Positions 10,001 to 19,202 of a stretch of 64,000 nt of DNA are shown here, one piece after another. Below the pieces are notes generated by a model. It was not told where the DNA came from, did not search any database, and saw nothing but the letters and a program-made list of their open reading frames with translations. The stretch is taken from contig JAGWAS010000001.1 in assembly GCA_021296235.1 (NCBI GenBank), positions 212,904 through 276,903 of the forward strand, read 5' to 3'. The translations under genes were made by a program, and so were the position numbers. The first letter of the stretch is position 1. The number at the start of each line of letters is the position of its first letter. The DNA comes from Paracoccaceae bacterium. GTDB taxonomy: Bacteria; Pseudomonadota; Alphaproteobacteria; Rhodobacterales; Rhodobacteraceae.

Positions 10001-10554
10001 ATGAGGATTTGGCGGGGTATCTGATGTATCCGTCGGTGTTTCTTGATTATATGGGACACCATCAAAAATTTGGTCCCGTGCGGACGCTTCCGACCAGGGT
10101 TTTCCTCTATGGAATGAAACCCCAGGAGGTCATCAGCGTCGACATTGATCCGGGAAAGACGCTTGAGATTCAATTGCAGGCGGTCGGAGCGACAGGTGAT
10201 GACGGCCATGCCAGGGTTTTCTTTGAATTGAATGGCCAGCCACGGACAATCCGCATTGCTGATCGCGCAGCGGTCGCGATGGCTCCACAACCTCTCATCG
10301 CCGAATCCGGCAATCCGCTGCATGTCGGAGCCCCCATGCCCGGGACGGTGGCTTCAATCTCGGTCCAGCAAGGGCAGCATGTCGGAAAAGGTGAAATCCT
10401 GCTTACGATTGAAGCAATGAAGATGGAGGTCGGGGTCTACTCCGAACTGGGCGGTGAGGTTGCAGAAATTCATGTAAAGCCGGGTCAGCCCTTCGAAGCC
10501 AAACAACTGCTGATTGAAATCAATCCCGAAACCAACCCTGCAGATGCACATTAG
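7084..10554 (+). CDS. pyc: Pyruvate carboxylase
   Basis: A single-chain, 1,156-residue biotin enzyme making oxaloacetate from pyruvate and bicarbonate. Domains in order: biotin carboxylase (residues 1-455, with the ATP-grasp line AAWGGGGRGMR and the carboxylase end FIEVNPRIQVEHTVTE), carboxyltransferase (about 555-830, starting FVTDTTMRDAHQSLLATR with metal-binding His-x-His in LHTHDTSG), the conserved PYC_OADA region, and a biotinyl domain with EAMKM, the biotin-bearing lysine being residue 1113. Length and order match the alpha4 type. Start ATG at 7084 leads directly into FKKILVANRGEIAVR. It serves anaplerosis; prpE and methylmalonyl-CoA mutase further along feed the same C4 pool. Confidence 0.97.
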   Translation: MPKFKKILVANRGEIAVRIMRAANEMGKVTVSVFAEEDKLSLHRFKSDEAYRIGRGLGPVEAYLSIEEIMRVARHSGADAIHPGYGLLSENPELSDACSRAGITFIGPDSETMRLLGDKSSARKVAVEAGVPVIPATDLLPEDINAVRQMADVLGYPLMLKAAWGGGGRGMRRIASPNDIETAIKEGRSEARAAFGNDACFLEKLITNAKHVEVQILGDSSGNVFHLFERDCSIQRRNQKIVERAPAPFLTENQRLTVCEFGIKIAKHTGYRNAGTVEFLLDAETGSFHFIEVNPRIQVEHTVTEEVTGIDIVRAQILIAEGATLEDATGFASQDAISLKGHAIQTRITTEDPLNNFIPDYGRIVAYRSATGMGIRLDEGTAYSGGVITRYYDSLLVKVTAWAPTPGDAIKRMGRALREFRIRGVATNIAFVENLLNHPAFLSDEYSTTFIDRTPDLFTFRKRRDRATRILRYIADVTVNGNPETAGRNTAPTPLKTPVPPPLSEERSELGPKQILTERGPKGLADWILDQDQLFVTDTTMRDAHQSLLATRMRSFDIIGAADAYSSNLPELFSLECWGGASFDVAYRFLKECPWQRLRDIRSRAPNIMTQMLLRASNGVGYSNYPDNVIQFFVSQAATSGIDVFRVFDSLNWVENMRVAMDAVIESGKVCEAAICYTGDISNPERSKYDLNYYVSLAAELKEAGAHFLSIKDMSGVLKPSAASVLVRALKEEVGLPIHLHTHDTSGMGIATALAAADAGADVIDAAIDSFSGGTSQPCMGSIVEALRDSNRDTGLDVSAIRGLSEYWADVRGLYAAFDEGLPAPASEIFLHEMPGGQFSNLKAQARSLGLQDRWPEIAAAYAEANLMFGDIVKVTPTSKVVGDMALMMVSQGVSRKEIEDPDIEVAFPSSVVDLMRGNIGQPVGGFPEGLRKKVLKGETPMDVRPGELLEPIDIEATRRSLSDQLNGFEVDDEDLAGYLMYPSVFLDYMGHHQKFGPVRTLPTRVFLYGMKPQEVISVDIDPGKTLEIQLQAVGATGDDGHARVFFELNGQPRTIRIADRAAVAMAPQPLIAESGNPLHVGAPMPGTVASISVQQGQHVGKGEILLTIEAMKMEVGVYSELGGEVAEIHVKPGQPFEAKQLLIEINPETNPADAH

Positions 10555-10641
10555 TCACACCCCTTCGGTGCGCACTCGGAGCAGACGGAAACTGAAAGGT
10601 TCCGGCCACAAGCCGGCTGACCCGTCCAAAAGGAGCAAAAG

Positions 10642-11358
10642 ATGCTTGAATTGATGACGCAGCCCGAGGTTTGGGCGAGCTTCGTTTCCCTTGCAATCAT
10701 TGAGATCGTGCTTGGAGTCGACAATGTGCTGTTCATATCGATTGCGGCCTCAAGATTGCCTGAGAGCCAAAGGAGAAAAGCACGCTTACTCGGTCTCGGC
10801 ATCGGTATGTTCCTGCGGATCGCGCTGCTGTTTGCGATTTCCTGGGTGGCGTCCCTGACAGCACCTGTGTTCACCATCTCCGGTTTCGATGCAAGTTGGC
10901 GCGACATAATTCTCGTGGGTGGCGGATTCTTCCTGATATGGAAGTCTGCCGACGAGATCTTCAATGAACTCGAACACCAGCGCACGCAGACCCGTCAACG
11001 GCATGCGAGATTTTGGCCCGTCATTGGGCAAATCATGGTTTTGGATGTTGTCTTTTCGCTCGATTCCGTCATCACCGCTGTCGGCATTGCCGAACATGTT
11101 GAGGTCATGGTCGCCGCAATTATCGTTGCGGTACTCGTCATGATGTTCTTTGCTGAGGGCCTGTCTGCATTTGTTGAACGACATCCGTCAGCCAAGATGC
11201 TTGCCATTGCGATACTCGCCATGGTTGGAATGGCCCTCGTGGCTGATGGCCTGCATCACCATGTCGACAGGGAATACCTATACGTGGCTATGCTGTTCGC
11301 TTGCTGTGTGGAAACGTTGAACCTGATCAGGCAAAAGCGGCACGGCAAGAAGGGTTGA
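10642..11358 (+). CDS. TerC-family integral membrane protein
   Basis: A 238-residue membrane protein with about seven hydrophobic segments. The two acidic family signatures lie within membrane helices: EIVLGVDNVLFIS (near residue 16) and VVFSLDSVITAVGI (near residue 137), pseudo-symmetric halves known in TerC/Alx/YoaE proteins. Members are linked to manganese efflux or to metal loading of exported proteins; the substrate here is unknown. AAAAGGAGCAAAAG ahead of the ATG is a strong ribosome site. I looked for a yybP-ykoY manganese riboswitch in the 87-base leader and saw none. Confidence 0.9.
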   Translation: MLELMTQPEVWASFVSLAIIEIVLGVDNVLFISIAASRLPESQRRKARLLGLGIGMFLRIALLFAISWVASLTAPVFTISGFDASWRDIILVGGGFFLIWKSADEIFNELEHQRTQTRQRHARFWPVIGQIMVLDVVFSLDSVITAVGIAEHVEVMVAAIIVAVLVMMFFAEGLSAFVERHPSAKMLAIAILAMVGMALVADGLHHHVDREYLYVAMLFACCVETLNLIRQKRHGKKG

Positions 11359-11634
11359 TGCAATCCCTGCAATGCACGGGCTTCATTCGCCAGCAGATCA
11401 TGCCATCCTTGGCCATGGATTTGTTCGAAGGCTCGACATTCCGGTGATACCAACTTCACCGCGCATGCACATCAGATGCCGTCATCCATCAGAGACAGAG
11501 GTGCAGATCAACGGCGATTCAGATATCGGTTGAACCTGACCATTTGCAACGAAGATTGATTGCCCCGCAGCTTTAGATGTGCCGTTTTTGCTTGCAGGCG
11601 GGTTCCGGGAATTCTAGAAACGGCATCCACGGAT

Positions 11635-11709
11635 GCGGGCGTAGCTCAGGGGTAGAGCACAACCTTGCCAAGGTTGGGGTCGTGGGTTCGAATCCCATCG
11701 CCCGCTCCA
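11635..11709 (+). tRNA. tRNA-Gly (GCC)
   Basis: The acceptor stem GCGGGCG (11635-11641) pairs perfectly with CGCCCGC (11699-11705), followed by T and an encoded CCA. The anticodon arm AACCT-TTGCCAA-AGGTT shows anticodon GCC, and the T arm carries GGTTCGAATCCC. A compact class I tRNA. The 276 bases before it hold no recognised gene. Confidence 0.97.
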
Positions 11710-12661
11710 AATGTTTCGGATAGCTCAAGCTGGCAATCCCAACCGCGCAGTTGTTTTATGATGGCTGTTGTGGAACTCAAGTCAGATCGAAATCCTCGTC
11801 CAAATATTCCTCAATCAATTGCACGATGTCGATCAGGTCCTAATCAACTGTTGGATGCCGAATAATACGTTAGGGCAACATTTTGGTGATTGCTCAGGCT
11901 TCTAGTTGTGAGCCTTGTCAAACAAATCATCAACACCATTCTGCCATACATGGTGAGGCGCATTTGTCCGCTTGCGAATGGTCCCGCTCATGACTTGGAG
12001 GCCAAATCCCGTATGTGGACGCCCCCGACGGTGCAAGCGGGGATTTGAACAATTCATGACATGGCGTCTGCCGCCTGCCATGTCCAGATTCCTGAAACCC
12101 GCCTTTTCGAGCATGTTCATATATCCCATGCAACGGCAGTCCAGGGACATCCGGTCGAGAGGAAATGCCTCAATGACCCCTGCCCCGTAACCAGTTGCAG
12201 TTCAGGAAGTTTCGTTCAACAGCTTTGCCATAAGCCCCATGCTTCCGGATCGGCACGAAATGTTGAGGCAAACGGTGGCCCATGGCCTTAATCCGCCGTC
12301 GGATGTCAAAAATTGGTCGTGCATCGGTCTGGAGGATTCATGGGGAGCAATCGACACAAATCCGGCAGATCAATCGTCGGGCCGGGCAAAAATTTTGGCA
12401 TCCAAACGTCGCGATTCCATGTCGAAGAGCGAGACCTTTCATCGCCACCGACACTTAACCTCCTTAGTTTTTTTGCAAGCCGGATGATGCGTTTCTCCGA
12501 ACAATGCAACAGCAGCCAATCGCCGTTCCGTCCGCAACCGGTTCCGTTCCAATTGTACGGCATTGCGGAAAATTCGGGACAAGCCCGTCTTTTCGACAAG
12601 GTTCAACCAATATATAGCGATCCCGCCCAGCACCCCGCCACGGGGCATCGGAGATCACATG
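11710..12661. other. Long stretch without a recognisable gene
   Basis: About 950 bases between tRNA-Gly and hisB. Short overlapping open frames exist on both strands, but none has a recognisable domain, a good ribosome site or consistent codon use. No integrase or insertion-sequence piece was recognised despite the tRNA, a common integration target. The hisB promoter should lie in the last few hundred bases; I cannot place it confidently. Confidence 0.6.
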
Positions 12662-13249
12662 ATGCGAATTTCAACCGTCGAAAGGAAAACGGCAGAAACG
12701 CGTGTTTGCGTTCAGATTGACCTGGACGGCAACGGGTCCTGCAAATGCAACAGCGGGATTGGTTTTTTTGACCACATGCTGGAACAGCTGGGCAGGCATT
12801 CGATGATCGACCTGTCAGTCAAAGCGACCGGTGATATGCATATTGATGATCACCACACGGTTGAGGATGTCGGCATCGTCCTTGGACAGGCCCTCGCAGA
12901 GGCAGTTGGCGACAAGGCGGGAATCCGGCGCTATGGATCCTGCCAGTTGCCGATGGATGATGCATGGATTGACGTCGCCCTTGATGTCTCAGGAAGGCCA
13001 TATCTCGCTTGGGACGTTGCGATGCCGCGAAACAAAATCGGCAGTTTCGACAGCGAGCTCGTCCGCGAGTTCTTTCAGGCATTTGCCATGAATGCCGGGA
13101 TTACCCTTCACGTGTCAAAACGCAGCGGGTTCAATACACATCACATTGCGGAGGCGACGTTCAAGGCCGTTGCGCGGGCGTTGCGGATGGCGTTCGAACC
13201 TGATCCGCGGAATGAATCCAAGGTACCTTCCACCAAAGGTTTGCTCTAG
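12662..13249 (+). CDS. hisB: Imidazoleglycerol-phosphate dehydratase
   Basis: Monofunctional HisB of 195 residues, step six of histidine synthesis: imidazole glycerol phosphate to imidazole acetol phosphate. It shows the paired metal-binding signatures of the two-fold repeat: [10 protein letters not shown] and [11 protein letters not shown] in the first half, [15 protein letters not shown] in the second. The start at 12662 ([10 protein letters not shown]) is preferred to longer upstream readings because homologues begin here and GGAG lies ten bases upstream; an adjacent ATG at 12659 is equally possible. First gene of hisBHAFE; the stop is one base before hisH. Confidence 0.96.
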   Translation: MRISTVERKTAETRVCVQIDLDGNGSCKCNSGIGFFDHMLEQLGRHSMIDLSVKATGDMHIDDHHTVEDVGIVLGQALAEAVGDKAGIRRYGSCQLPMDDAWIDVALDVSGRPYLAWDVAMPRNKIGSFDSELVREFFQAFAMNAGITLHVSKRSGFNTHHIAEATFKAVARALRMAFEPDPRNESKVPSTKGLL

Positions 13250-13250
13250 C

Positions 13251-13886
13251 ATGACCAGCGTCATAGTTGACTATGGTTCCGGAAATCTTCACTCCGTCGA
13301 GAAGAGTTTCCGCAAAATGGCCAACAAACTTGGTGCCGACAACATACTGCTGACATCCTGTCCTGAACGGGTTGCGAACGCCGAGCGCATCATTCTGCCT
13401 GGTGTGGGTGCGTTCGCCGCATGCAGGGACTCCCTCAGCCGCAGCGGCCTGTTTGAAGCAGTTGAACATGCAACCATTCGCAGAGGGGTGCCATTTCTGG
13501 GCATTTGCGTTGGAATGCAGCTTCTTGCAACGGTCGGACTTGAGCACGGACACACACCCGGCTTTGACTGGATTCCGGGCCAAGTTGAACCGGTCCAGCC
13601 AAATGACAGAAAGCTGAAGATTCCTCACATGGGATGGAATGAGCTTGGTCCCAGTCTTCATCACCCGCTGTTTCATGGATTGCCGCCGGTAACGGATGTC
13701 TATTTTGTCCATTCCTATCACTTCGTGCCGAAGGATCCGGCAGCGGCGATCGCCTGGACCGATTATTCCGGCCCCATAGTTGCCGCTGTGGCGCGCGACA
13801 ATATCTGTGGCGTCCAGTTTCATCCGGAAAAGAGCCAAATCGCCGGACTGGGTATCGTCGGAAATTTCCTGAGTTGGAGGCCCTGA
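13251..13886 (+). CDS. hisH: Imidazole glycerol phosphate synthase, glutaminase subunit
   Basis: The class I glutamine amidotransferase subunit that hydrolyses glutamine and passes ammonia to HisF. It begins MTSVIVDYGSGNLHSV, has the oxyanion region LPGVGAF near residue 50, nucleophile Cys86 in FLGICVGMQLL, and the catalytic His-x-Glu in GVQFHPEKSQ near the end. It has 211 residues, a normal length. The start one base after the hisB stop is the family start; the reading frame remains open upstream only inside hisB. hisA follows after four bases. Confidence 0.97.
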   Translation: MTSVIVDYGSGNLHSVEKSFRKMANKLGADNILLTSCPERVANAERIILPGVGAFAACRDSLSRSGLFEAVEHATIRRGVPFLGICVGMQLLATVGLEHGHTPGFDWIPGQVEPVQPNDRKLKIPHMGWNELGPSLHHPLFHGLPPVTDVYFVHSYHFVPKDPAAAIAWTDYSGPIVAAVARDNICGVQFHPEKSQIAGLGIVGNFLSWRP

Positions 13887-13890
13887 CAGA

Positions 13891-14640
13891 ATGATCATTA
13901 TGCCGGCCATAGACATTCAGAACGGATCATGTGTTCGACTTGTAAGGGGTGACCCCGCCACCGCCAACATCTTCAGCGACAATCCGACCGACCAAGCAGC
14001 AGCCTTCGCAGCAGCCGGTTGCAGCCGGATACATGTTGTGGACCTGGATGGCGCATTCGCCGGGCATCCGGCCAATGTTTCGGCTGTTGAAGCGATCATC
14101 GGCAAGGTGAACCTTGAGGTTCAGCTTGGTGGCGGGATTCGAGATCTTGCCACCGTTGAAAGTTGGCTCGAAAAGGGAATTCAACAAGTGATACTCGGAA
14201 CGGCGGCTGTCGAAGACCGCAGGCTGGTTGCCGAAATCGTCAAGAAGAACCCGGGCCGGATAATCGGTGGAATCGACGCAAAGAACGGATTTGCCGCAAC
14301 AAGGGGTTGGGTCAAAACCAGTTCCGTCCGCGCCGTTGACCTGGCACTTCAGCTTGAGGATTTGGGCATCTCCTCAATCATTTTCACCGATATAGACAGG
14401 GACGGAGCAATGGGCGGGCCGAATCTTGAAGCTGTTGCCGAAATGGTTGCCGCGGTCGGGATTCCAGTCTACGCATCGGGCGGTGTTTCTTCCATGCAGG
14501 ACCTTCGACGCCTCGCGGCGCTTGATGCAGGTGTGCACGGCGTCATTGTTGGTCGGGCCATCTATGACGGCTCCATTGATCTCAAGGTCGCGCTCAATGA
14601 GTTTCCCGGACATGGCGGCGGTAATCAGGTTATGTCATGA
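13891..14640 (+). CDS. hisA: ProFAR isomerase HisA
   Basis: A 249-residue (beta/alpha)8 barrel that isomerises ProFAR to PRFAR. Catalytic Asp8 is in MPAIDIQNG, with the repeated phosphate-binding half-barrel motifs VQLGGGIRD and VYASGGVSS. IIGGIDAKNG contains the second catalytic aspartate. It sits four bases after hisH and 64 bases before hisF, in the direct order of the pathway. Confidence 0.97.
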   Translation: MIIMPAIDIQNGSCVRLVRGDPATANIFSDNPTDQAAAFAAAGCSRIHVVDLDGAFAGHPANVSAVEAIIGKVNLEVQLGGGIRDLATVESWLEKGIQQVILGTAAVEDRRLVAEIVKKNPGRIIGGIDAKNGFAATRGWVKTSSVRAVDLALQLEDLGISSIIFTDIDRDGAMGGPNLEAVAEMVAAVGIPVYASGGVSSMQDLRRLAALDAGVHGVIVGRAIYDGSIDLKVALNEFPGHGGGNQVMS

Positions 14641-14704
14641 TTGAATTTTTGCCCCCCTTCCTGCTCTTCACCGGACCGCAAACTGAAAATCGGGGATGTG
14701 CCCA

Positions 14705-15466
14705 ATGTTGAAGGTAAGGGTTATTCCATGCCTCGACGTTAAAGACGGCAGAATCGTCAAAGGCATCAACTTTGTAGACCTCACCGACGCAGGCGATCCT
14801 GTGGAGGTGGCTCGGAAATACGATTCCGACGGGGCTGACGAGCTTTGCTTCCTCGATATTGCGGCTTCGCAAGAAAATCGGGGAACAATCCTGAACTTGG
14901 CGTCGCAGACCGCCGAAACGTGTTTCATGCCGCTGACGATAGGCGGCGGCATTCGCAACAATGACGATGTCGAGATGCTGCTGCGTGCCGGTGCCGACAA
15001 AGTATCCTTCAACACGGCAGCGGTGGCAAACCCGGAAGTTGTGTCAACAGCAGCGAACCGGTTCGGAAACCAGTGCATCGTTGTTGCAATTGACGCCAAG
15101 GCAGTCGACGACGGAAAGTGGGAGATATTCACCCATGGAGGTCGCAGATCGACCGGAATCGATGCGATATACTTTGCTCGCGAGATGGAACGGCGAGGAG
15201 CGGGCGAGATACTGCTGACCGGAATTGACACCGACGGAACCAAGACCGGATTTAACCTCGAACTCACGCGAAGTGTTTCAAGCCATGTCGGCATTCCGGT
15301 TATCGCTTCCGGCGGCGTTGGCAATCTCCAGCACCTGGTGGATGGGATCATCAAAGGCGGTGCATCCGCCGTGCTTGCGGCGTCAATTTTTCATTTTGGC
15401 GAGCATACGATCAAGGAGGCCAAGCAGCACATGGCTGCAGCCGGAATTCCGGTGCGAATAACATGA
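14705..15466 (+). CDS. hisF: Imidazole glycerol phosphate synthase, cyclase subunit
   Basis: HisF closes the imidazole ring, giving IGP and AICAR, using ammonia from HisH. The start at 14705 places the catalytic aspartate at the canonical residue 11 in [15 protein letters not shown]; an ATG three codons upstream is less likely. Other landmarks are [19 protein letters not shown] and VIASGGVGN. Its stop overlaps the hisE start (ATGA at 15463), so the two are coupled. Confidence 0.97.
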   Translation: MLKVRVIPCLDVKDGRIVKGINFVDLTDAGDPVEVARKYDSDGADELCFLDIAASQENRGTILNLASQTAETCFMPLTIGGGIRNNDDVEMLLRAGADKVSFNTAAVANPEVVSTAANRFGNQCIVVAIDAKAVDDGKWEIFTHGGRRSTGIDAIYFAREMERRGAGEILLTGIDTDGTKTGFNLELTRSVSSHVGIPVIASGGVGNLQHLVDGIIKGGASAVLAASIFHFGEHTIKEAKQHMAAAGIPVRIT

Positions 15467-15786
15467 ACATACTGAACGAACTTGAACGGACGATAGCGGA
15501 TCGGAGCAAAGCCGACCCGAACATGTCCCACACGGCGAAACTGCTGTCCGGCGGACGGCAAGGCTGCGCCAAGAAGCTTGGCGAAGAAGCGGTTGAGGCA
15601 GTGATCGCAGGCTCGACCGGCAGTCGCCGTGAGTTGGTGCATGAGGCTGCCGATGTACTCTACCATCTATTGGTTCTTCTGGCAGCGAACAGTGTTTCAC
15701 TCTGCGATGTTCTCAAGGAACTCGAACGGCGCCAAGGAACTTCCGGCATTGAGGAGAAGCAACGTCGAGCAGAAGACGAAGTTTGA
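15463..15786 (+). CDS. hisE: Phosphoribosyl-ATP pyrophosphatase
   Basis: HisE hydrolyses PR-ATP to PR-AMP in the second histidine step. A 107-residue all-helical MazG-like enzyme with the metal-binding glutamate patch [13 protein letters not shown] and [13 protein letters not shown]. It is monofunctional; no hisI domain is attached, so PR-AMP cyclohydrolase must be encoded elsewhere. Last gene of hisBHAFE. The 187 bases to the next gene show nothing recognisable. Confidence 0.95.
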   Translation: MNILNELERTIADRSKADPNMSHTAKLLSGGRQGCAKKLGEEAVEAVIAGSTGSRRELVHEAADVLYHLLVLLAANSVSLCDVLKELERRQGTSGIEEKQRRAEDEV

Positions 15787-15973
15787 ATTCGCCCCTGCGC
15801 CCCACCCATGCATCGTGCCGAAAGAAGGTTCGGGGAATTGCCGTCAACGCTGATGCAAACCATGCCCGACGACACACCGCAATGCCTTGGAGAATTGAAC
15901 TGGGCAGGAACTTCGGCTACTATCTCGAGTCAACGATGGCAAAAGGACTTAACGAGTATCAACGGTGGGAAGC

Positions 15974-16420
15974 ATGCTTGATAAAGTGATGATCCGAATC
16001 ATTGAGGAAAACACGGCAGGCATGGTTGCAACCATCGCCAGCGACGGGTCTCCGGCAGTTTCTCCGAAAGGAACGTTTGTGGTGGCAGACCCCTCACGCA
16101 TTGCATTCGGCAACATTCGCTCGCCAGGGACAATCTCCAACCTGCACCGCGATCCCCGGGTTCAGATCTGCTTTCTGGATGTGCTCGCCCGCAAGGCCGT
16201 AAGAATCGTTGGAGTTGCCAAGATTCTCCCGAAAGCCGCAACACCTCAGGACGTGGTCGATTGCTTCGAAAATCTGTGGCCGGAATACCTGCCCAGCATC
16301 AAGGAATTTGTCATAATTCTTGTGAATTCGGCCGAACTGATTCTCTCTCCCGCCTACGATCTCGGCCATTCCGAAGAACAGCTCAGATCGGCTTACCGTA
16401 AAAGAATTGTCCAAACCTAG
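15974..16420 (+). CDS. Pyridoxamine 5'-phosphate oxidase-fold protein
   Basis: A protein of about 148 residues with the FMN-binding split beta-barrel fold. Its central region, VATIASDGSPAVSPKGTF then FGNIRSPGTISNL, matches the PPOX-type putative FMN-dependent family. Substrate unknown; not a true PdxH, since it is too short and lacks that enzyme's C-terminal motif. The start MLDKVMIRII at 15974 has GGTGGGA upstream. It converges on and overlaps by four bases the GNAT gene on the other strand. Confidence 0.8.
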   Translation: MLDKVMIRIIEENTAGMVATIASDGSPAVSPKGTFVVADPSRIAFGNIRSPGTISNLHRDPRVQICFLDVLARKAVRIVGVAKILPKAATPQDVVDCFENLWPEYLPSIKEFVIILVNSAELILSPAYDLGHSEEQLRSAYRKRIVQT

Positions 16421-17136
16421 CCGGAAGTGCGTCCGGCATCGACGAGGCTTCCCAGGGATCTCCGCTGCCGCCCCTCGGAGTCAAAATTCTCGGGACTGAG
16501 CCAGCTTTCATGAGCACGCCTGAGGGAAGTCCATTCCGAATCAATGATTGAATACCATGCCGTATCGCGATTGCGTCCCTTATAGATGGTGGCCTGCCTG
16601 AACACTCCTTCGAACTTGAATCCGATTCTCTCGGCTGCCCTGCAAGACCGGGCATTGAGCGCATCACACTTCCATTCGTATCGCCGATAGCCCAAGTCAA
16701 AGACACGCCGCGCCATCAGATGCATCGCCTCGGTCGCTGCCGGTGATCGCTGCAATCTTGGGGAATAATTGATATGGCCGACCTCAATCACTCCGGCGTC
16801 AGGATTCATCCTTAGGTAGCTGGCAACGCCTGCCGCCCGGCCACTTGCATCCAGAATCGTATGAAACATGGGGTCCGTTCCGGTGCAACTGCCCTCCAAC
16901 CACTCCCGAAAGGAAACTGTTGTCCCAAAGGGCCCGTAGGGAAGATATGTCCAATTGCGTCCCTCATAATCCTCAGAAAACGCCTCAAAAAGGTCATCAG
17001 CATGGCGTTCCGGATCAAGAGGCTCAATTCTGCACCACATGCCCGCCATTGGCTCGGCCGGTGGAACAGCGCGCGGCCGCCAGTTGGGAACCGGCATGCC
17101 TACAGGAAGGCCAAGTGCGTTTGTGAAGCGCTCCAT
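16417..17136 (-). CDS. GNAT-family N-acetyltransferase (RimJ/RimL-like)
   Basis: A 239-residue acetyltransferase of the RimJ/RimL-like type, often annotated as a GNAT related to ribosomal-protein acetylation. Key stretch: HINYSPRLQRSPAATEAMHL (acetyl-CoA binding motif A) followed by YRRYEWKCDALNARS and ERIGFKFEGVFRQA. The start at 17136 (MERFTNALGLPVG) is chosen because the longer frame runs back through the tRNA-Tyr gene and its first 60 codons resemble nothing. Substrate unknown. Confidence 0.85.
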   Translation of the reverse strand: MERFTNALGLPVGMPVPNWRPRAVPPAEPMAGMWCRIEPLDPERHADDLFEAFSEDYEGRNWTYLPYGPFGTTVSFREWLEGSCTGTDPMFHTILDASGRAAGVASYLRMNPDAGVIEVGHINYSPRLQRSPAATEAMHLMARRVFDLGYRRYEWKCDALNARSCRAAERIGFKFEGVFRQATIYKGRNRDTAWYSIIDSEWTSLRRAHESWLSPENFDSEGRQRRSLGSLVDAGRTSG

Positions 17137-17248
17137 TCGCCAAGGGTCCCCTTTTGCTCCGTACCTCGCGCCAATCCGTCGAATTTCCAGTTCCAGCGGA
17201 ACCTCGGCGTCCAGCTTGGCACTATTGGATTTTCTCCTTGTGGAATGC

Positions 17249-17332
17249 TGGTGGGCGACCCTGGAATCGAACCAGGCATGGGTCTCCCCGGCGGAGTTAC
17301 AGTCCGCTGCCGCACCTTGCAGCACGTCGCCC
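17249..17332 (-). tRNA. tRNA-Tyr (GTA)
   Basis: Read on the minus strand, the acceptor stem GGGCGAC pairs exactly with GTCGCCC, then A and encoded CCA. The anticodon arm GCGGA-CTGTAAC-TCCGC has anticodon GTA. A long variable arm (GGG-GAGA-CCC) marks a class II tRNA, as expected for bacterial tRNA-Tyr, and the T arm holds GGTTCGATTCC. It is 112 bases upstream of the GNAT start. Confidence 0.96.
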
Positions 17333-18183
17333 GAGGCAAACCCCGAAAGTCAGAGAGGTTGCCGAAACGACCTGATAGGATACGTGCAACAGTTTGACAA
17401 GTGTGCCACCGGACCTGGGAAAAGAGCCAAATTGCGACGCGAAACATCTCCATTTTTGGGCGGGTTTGGAACGATTGCGGGGGCCCTGCCTGTTTTGGGT
17501 TCGTTTGTGATGGGCCCGATGCGGCTTGGTGGTTCAGGGTGCGCGATGCTGCGGTTTTGACCTGAATTCTCTGTCAATGGATCTCGGCATTCGGTTGACA
17601 ATCGGTGAAGACCCGCAAATCCCAAACTCAGTCGACGAGGTAGTGCATCAGTCGGTCTCGCACGCGGATCCGCATCATTTCAGGTGCCCTGGATCCCGGC
17701 ACGCAAAATCGGAGATTGCAGGTGCAAATGTGGACTGGTCGATCCAATTTGGGGGAGCCCGTTGCGTGTTGATGAACTCTCACTTTCAATTCCAGGAATT
17801 CCGGCAACGAATTTGGTGCCGCAAACCCCGGCGGATGAAGCTGAAAAAGGTCAAGAAATGTTTGAAACTACGAACGGTTTCATTTTGGACAGCACTTCAA
17901 GCGGACCGGTTGGCGTTGCAGAATCAATGGGGATCAATCCAAACTGAAGTTCCGGCCCAATGCGAGTTTTGACCGGCCCGATGCCGTATGGGGGGTGCTC
18001 ATGGAAACCGTTGGGATCGAAACAACAGTGCACGACAATTGCAACTGCGACCCAAAAGACCTTGACAGCGCAACCAAGTTCAGGATGTCCATTCACGAGA
18101 AATTCACCTCCATGCTTTGATGAGATGACAGTGAAATCGAAAATTCTGGCACCAACGGTCCAAGCACCGGGCGGTGCGTCCTC
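17333..18183. other. Gene-poor stretch upstream of rlmB
   Basis: About 850 bases between tRNA-Tyr and rlmB. Frames of up to about 150 codons exist on both strands, including a minus-strand one that would overlap the rlmB start, but I recognise no domain and see no persuasive ribosome site. No further tRNA was found. It may be decayed sequence. Confidence 0.5.
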
Positions 18184-18978
18184 ATGATTGGAAAACGGCA
18201 CGGCCGCATTGACCGTCGAAAATCGAAGGGCGATGACACCGTTCAACGAACCATCTGGCTGTTTGGCCTGCATGCTGTGGATGCGGCACTCCGCAATCCT
18301 GCGAGAATTAAGCATCGATTGGTGTTGACTCGAAATGCCGCCTCAAAACTCCGGGACGCAATTGATGTCTCCGGCCTGCGGCACGAGGAGGTTGATGCAC
18401 GCAAATTTACGGCACCGATTGACCGAAATTCCGTACATCAGGGCGCGGCACTTGAGGTTTCTGCACTTCCCGAAGTTTCGCTCGAAGCCATCATTGCCAA
18501 ATGCATGCCGAGCATCCCCGTGATTCTGCTGGACCGCGTAACGGACCCGCACAATGTGGGTGCAATAATCCGTTCGGTCGCTGCATTTGGGGCCGCTGGC
18601 ATCGTCGTTCCCGTCAGGCACGCACCACCCGAAACGGGTGCCTTGGCGAAATCGGCGTCCGGTGCATTGGAATGCGTTGCCTATGTTCGAGTCAGAAACC
18701 TAACTTCAGCCATGGTTTCGATGCGGAGTGCGGGAATTTCTTTGGTTGGATTCAATTCAGGCGCGGAACGGAGCATGTGCTCGGTGGGAGAAACCCTGAC
18801 CGATCAACCGGTTGGGTTGGTTTTTGGATCCGAAGGAGCAGGACTGCGCGCTGGAACGAAGGAAAACTGCGACTTCCTCGTCCGAATTGGTGCCGTCCGC
18901 AGGGAGGTGCCGCTAAACGTTTCGAATGCCGCTGCCATTGCGCTCCATTCCTTCACCAATTCCGACAACCGCAGCTGA
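18184..18978 (+). CDS. rlmB: 23S rRNA (guanosine-2251-2'-O)-methyltransferase, SpoU family
   Basis: A 264-residue SPOUT methyltransferase. An N-terminal substrate-binding domain beginning WLFGLHAVDAAL is followed by the knot domain with the three SpoU motifs: DRVTDPHNVGAIIRS (motif 1), LVFGSEGAGLR (motif 2) and VPLNVSNAAAIALH (motif 3). The family methylates G2251 in the peptidyl-transferase loop; other TrmH-type targets cannot be fully excluded. The start at 18184 lacks a strong ribosome site; a start a few codons later is possible. Confidence 0.9.
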   Translation: MIGKRHGRIDRRKSKGDDTVQRTIWLFGLHAVDAALRNPARIKHRLVLTRNAASKLRDAIDVSGLRHEEVDARKFTAPIDRNSVHQGAALEVSALPEVSLEAIIAKCMPSIPVILLDRVTDPHNVGAIIRSVAAFGAAGIVVPVRHAPPETGALAKSASGALECVAYVRVRNLTSAMVSMRSAGISLVGFNSGAERSMCSVGETLTDQPVGLVFGSEGAGLRAGTKENCDFLVRIGAVRREVPLNVSNAAAIALHSFTNSDNRS

Positions 18979-19202
18979 GTGGCCAACAGGACCCGCACCG
19001 AGTTGCAGACCAGTCCCGCTGTTCCAAATTTCAGGAAACCTTGCCGGATTGACTGCATCGTGGCAAGATTGAACCTGTGAGCCCTGCTGCCGCAGGACCC
19101 AAGACCCGCCACCTGCTGGATTGCCAGCGCAAGCGGTGGCCAATTCCCAACCGGCCATGGATCACAGGGGATCAACTGCAGCAACCTACAAGGCAATTTG
19201 GT

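Noticed and set aside
10555..10641. Possible manganese (yybP-ykoY) riboswitch upstream of the TerC gene
   Set aside because: The leader is short and lacks the conserved core; only a weak small hairpin is present.
11902..12190. Overlapping frames near tRNA-Gly considered as integrase or transposase remnants
   Set aside because: No integrase or transposase motif could be found on either strand.
17137..17325. 63-codon upstream extension of the GNAT gene
   Set aside because: It runs through the tRNA-Tyr gene and has no similarity to the family.
17851..18315. Minus-strand frame of 154 codons overlapping the rlmB start
   Set aside because: No recognisable domain, overlaps a well-supported gene, and no ribosome site; treated as chance.
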